Assembly (NCBI GenBank): GCA_008828725.1
Contig: MEHQ01003537.1
Span: 322,243 to 386,242 of the forward strand
Origin: Saccharina japonica
Taxonomy: Eukaryota; Sar; Phaeophyceae; Laminariales; Laminariaceae
Length of the DNA: 64,000 nucleotides
Direction: 5' to 3'
In this document: positions 61,288 through 64,000 of the stretch, in pieces
How positions within the stretch are numbered: the stretch's first letter is position 1
How the letters are laid out: each line of letters begins with the position of its first letter
Program-made: the position numbers and the translations under genes
The notes under the pieces: model-generated
What the model was told of the DNA's origin: nothing
What the model saw: the letters and a program-made list of their open reading frames with translations, nothing else
Database searches by the model: none

Positions 61288-61694
61288 ACGCAAATGAATT
61301 ATCGATTATATTCCATACCCGCAGATAGACTGCATAACATTAGATGTTCTTGTTTAGCGGCTGTTTTGTGTACTTCGACAGTACTCCTGCTACTGAGCAT
61401 TGACTACAGACGACTATGGTACGGACCGTCGAGTCGGTAGGCTATTGGGTACTGCTGTAGCAAAGTAGCATACCTACCATCAACGCGACCCCTCAATGGA
61501 GGTGGCTTCGTCAAATTTGCTATTGAACGTCGAACGTCACTCCAAAATCACCTTATGTGCGTAAGCCAACTTGATGACTTATCGTAACCCGACGCTATCT
61601 CAATGACGCGAACACCAATGGATTTTGCTGCGGGAAGAACGAACGAGCGAGTAAACAACAGCGGCACGCGCTACGAACGAATACACAAGAACAA

Positions 61695-63140
61695 CCCCCC
61701 TGTGCTCCTCGCCAATAATTAAGAAAAACAACTACAATAGAAGTCCACCATGTATTTTCCCGTCCGGCACGAAGAGAGCGTGCGACACCCATACACCAAA
61801 TAGTGCTGCAGGTCATTAAAACCAACTCACGCTTTCTGTGGCTTGCTTATGAGGTTGTAAACGTCAGTCGTTGGTGTCCCTTTCTCGAAAATATCTTGCT
61901 CGGTGCGAGGAGTCCTTGAAAAGCTGTCGAATAAGACCTTATTGAGGTTTAGCGTGGCGTTTGGTCGGGCAGTCTGCGAAAAAATGCTGCGTCGGTAGAT
62001 GGTCGCAACGAAAAACACGTAACGTAGTGTCCGTCATCCTCGAGCTATATGTCGATCTTCCCGCCAAGTGCAGCACGCCGATGCTGTCGCAGTTGATCGA
62101 TATCGAGCTGAGCGGCTAAACGTCCGGCTCCACCATGAAGTTGGAGAGGTAGGTAGCCCTTTTCACCAGGGCTGGGCACCACTATCTTCGCCCCCACTGG
62201 TGATTGCGCTGCCATTGTCTGCGCTTGGCCCCGAAGACGACGAATACCCCGCTCAAGAAGAAGAGGAAGCTTGAGGTTGGTTTGTGGTTATCCGGAAAAG
62301 CCCCGAACGACGTGTCCGTGTAGCCGGCAAACCGGAACTGTCCTCTCTTCTAGACGATGGGCAGGCCGGGGTCGCCCTTCAGGAAGTGGAGCAGGTGTTT
62401 GGTCGAGACTACGTTGGCCCACTGAAAGCCCTCGTGAGTTAGTTGAACGCGTAGCAAATGTCTTTGCGGGATACTTGAGCCAAATAGAAAACCGAGCCGA
62501 AAGAAGCTTGAAAACGCGCATTGCCTTCTTCACTGAACAGCTTATCCTCCGGCTGCTCCTTTGACAACTCCAGCCCGTAGCCCGGAGTGTGTACGGAGGT
62601 GCAGTCTAGCATACCCAACGTCCCCAGGGTGCTCCTGGTGTGGTCCTTTGTTTGGTGATCTGCAGCGTTTTTGCATATTAATCCCGGGTGACGCCCACGT
62701 CAAAGCAGGGCCGAAACTACCCTTACCTGTCATGGCGAAGCCATCCATGAAGGTGTTCGTCCCACTTCTTCGCTCAGGAGCCCGTCGACGTACGTGGCGC
62801 ACATTGAGGCCGTTGACTGTGGAAGCGGTCGTCAGTCGTCGTGGGCGAAGTTCATATATCCTGCTTCGAGGTTGACCCGAGGTAATCTCTTCGCTGGCAT
62901 GAGCGTGAAAATGTCCAATAATTAGCGGTGAGGAAACCATACCAGACGCATTCGATGTTGGGGTTGGCTCCCGGGCAACTGGTGCCACACCAGACAAAGG
63001 CCGTGTCTGTCCGCCAACATCAGGTAGGGATACTCCGATAGCCCCAAGCGATGATGCTCCGTCGGCACCAGGCGTCGATTCTCCAGTATTATCATGCGAC
63101 GATGCCCCGGCGGCGCCCGGTGTGCTCCGTCAGTCGACGT
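61695..63140 (-). mobile_element. Ty1/copia retrotransposon fossil, broken
   Basis: A copia pol remnant on the minus strand. Recognisable parts, in order, are a PGADGASS-rich linker, the end of the reverse transcriptase and an RNase H region with LHLAGRSTYSSR near its C-terminal end. A G-run at 61695-61700 may be the polypurine tract. LTR borders were not found. It is clearly broken, in several places, and probably old; it may extend to the right edge of the window. Confidence 0.75.
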
Positions 63141-63245
63141 CCTATATTTATCTTCTCATAAGGTGTCTCGGATACTCGCACGTAGCCGCGCCAGTTGCGC
63201 TGGTCTAGCCTTCTCGTCGTCGGCGAACCTGACGGGGTCGACGAG

Positions 63246-63491
63246 ACGCGTGCGACGGTAAGGGTACCTCCTATTTGTTGTTCGGCTCCTCGCTTGAGGA
63301 GCTCTTTGCCTCACGAAAAAAAACACTGACGGAAAACAATGGAAGATCAACAATGTAATTGCCTACAGTAAGGTGTACAACGAAAACCATTGTAAGATTC
63401 CGATGACAATGGGTAGCTCCTCAGGTTTGGAATATGTTAGTCGGTCAGGAACGTTTTGACCAAAACGTGCTGCCTCTACTGTAGCACGCGC
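63246..63491. mobile_element. TIR element (MITE), ACRCRTGCTACGG family
   Basis: The left end ACGCGTGCGACGGTAAGGGT and right end TGCCTCTACTGTAGCACGCG are inverted copies. The interior holds GGCTCCTCGCTTGAGGAGCTC-type symmetry. It sits at or near the upstream part of the copia fossil. No clear target duplication. Confidence 0.65.
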
Positions 63492-63499
63492 CAGGCAGC

Positions 63500-64000
63500 A
63501 CGTGTGGTCGATGACGTCTCGCGCGTAGACTTCTTCGTCGTCGGCGAGGTAGTCAAGCCCCCTTGGTGGGCAGGTGCGAGTACGGCAGATGTTCCAGGAA
63601 GGTAGTATTCCAGCTTCCACGATCCCCTTCGCCGCGTTGAAAATGCGATGGCACAGTAGATGCGGTAGACTGCCCCCATTATGTATGCCCCCGCACGTGC
63701 AGGCAGGACACGGTAAACTCTTCGCCAGAAAACGTTTATAAACGAGTCGAGGTGCATGTTACGTAATCGGGCATTGTGTTCGCGCTGGTAGTGGTTAAGC
63801 TACCTGGTCGATGTATGGAAAGTGTAGACGATGCTTGATATTGAACGCGCCGTTTGCAGCCCAGAACCGCTCAAGTAGATAAACTCAGATCCGAGAAATA
63901 AAGGTGAGCAGTGACAACTGAGCAGAGTGGGTGCTGCACTCTGGTGCCCCGGCATATAGAGTACTGACGACATGCTCGAGACGTAGAGAAGACCGGGACG
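63500..64000. other. no gene recognised
   Basis: Minus-strand frames are short (for example GLDYLADDEEVYARDVID, 63.5-63.6 kb). They may belong to the copia fossil or to a former gene. Confidence 0.3.

Noticed and set aside
1-64000. CRISPR array or prokaryotic defence system
   Set aside because: Repeats are palindromic and irregular, with no constant repeat-spacer spacing, and the genes have introns.
1-64000. Integrated phaeovirus segment
   Set aside because: No viral capsid, polymerase or other virus-type gene was recognised.

Overview
The window looks like nuclear DNA of a brown alga (Phaeophyceae). The firmest evidence is a complete seven-exon gene on the minus strand (29513 down to 22104) for a mannuronan C5-epimerase, the AlgG-like right-handed beta-helix enzyme that turns mannuronate into guluronate in alginate. 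The rest fits a repeat-rich intron-heavy algal genome: sparse short exons with GT-AG borders, tRNA-derived SINEs, an RT-bearing LINE, a Ty1/copia fossil, TIR elements and (CCCTAA)n telomere-type tracts. No rRNA gene, confident tRNA gene, CRISPR array or bacterial operon was seen.

Layout. 1-5.7 kb: two collinear, strongly diverged copies of a unit of about 2.7 kb; a SINE sits only in the first. 5.8-8.8 kb: an array of degenerate palindromes on GTCCCATGGGAC. 8.8-19.5 kb: no recognisable gene, a second CCATGG-based array (12.4-12.9 kb) and several members of one TIR-element family. 19.5-22.1 kb: 3' flank of the epimerase gene. 22.1-29.5 kb: the epimerase gene, with repeats filling its introns. 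29.9-44.8 kb: short, phase-compatible, protein-like segments on the plus strand that may be exons of one or more unrecognised host genes, among SINEs, long hairpins and a hAT-like TIR element that encloses one of these exons. 45.8-48.7 kb: a decayed LINE on the minus strand with small inserts. 49.3-49.8 kb: a possible small gene with a TATA box and an exact exon-plus-intron tandem duplication. 50.5-53.5 kb: two inverted blocks built of TTACTTCCATGGAAGTAA palindromes. 53.5-61.3 kb: AT-rich DNA, microsatellites, SINEs and some coding-like stretches. 61.7-63.1 kb: a broken Ty1/copia element on the minus strand, next to another TIR element.

How it works together. Only the epimerase gene can be assigned a pathway (cell-wall alginate remodelling, secreted). 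A possible first exon of another gene starts 380 bp away on the opposite strand, so the two may share a divergent promoter. The most unusual features are the three unrelated local arrays that all use CCATGG as the centre of a longer palindrome, the symmetric exon inside a TIR/TSD-bounded element, and the duplicated 27-bp exon plus 83-bp intron. All exon models and repeat families come from reading the sequence by eye; no database search or alignment was run.
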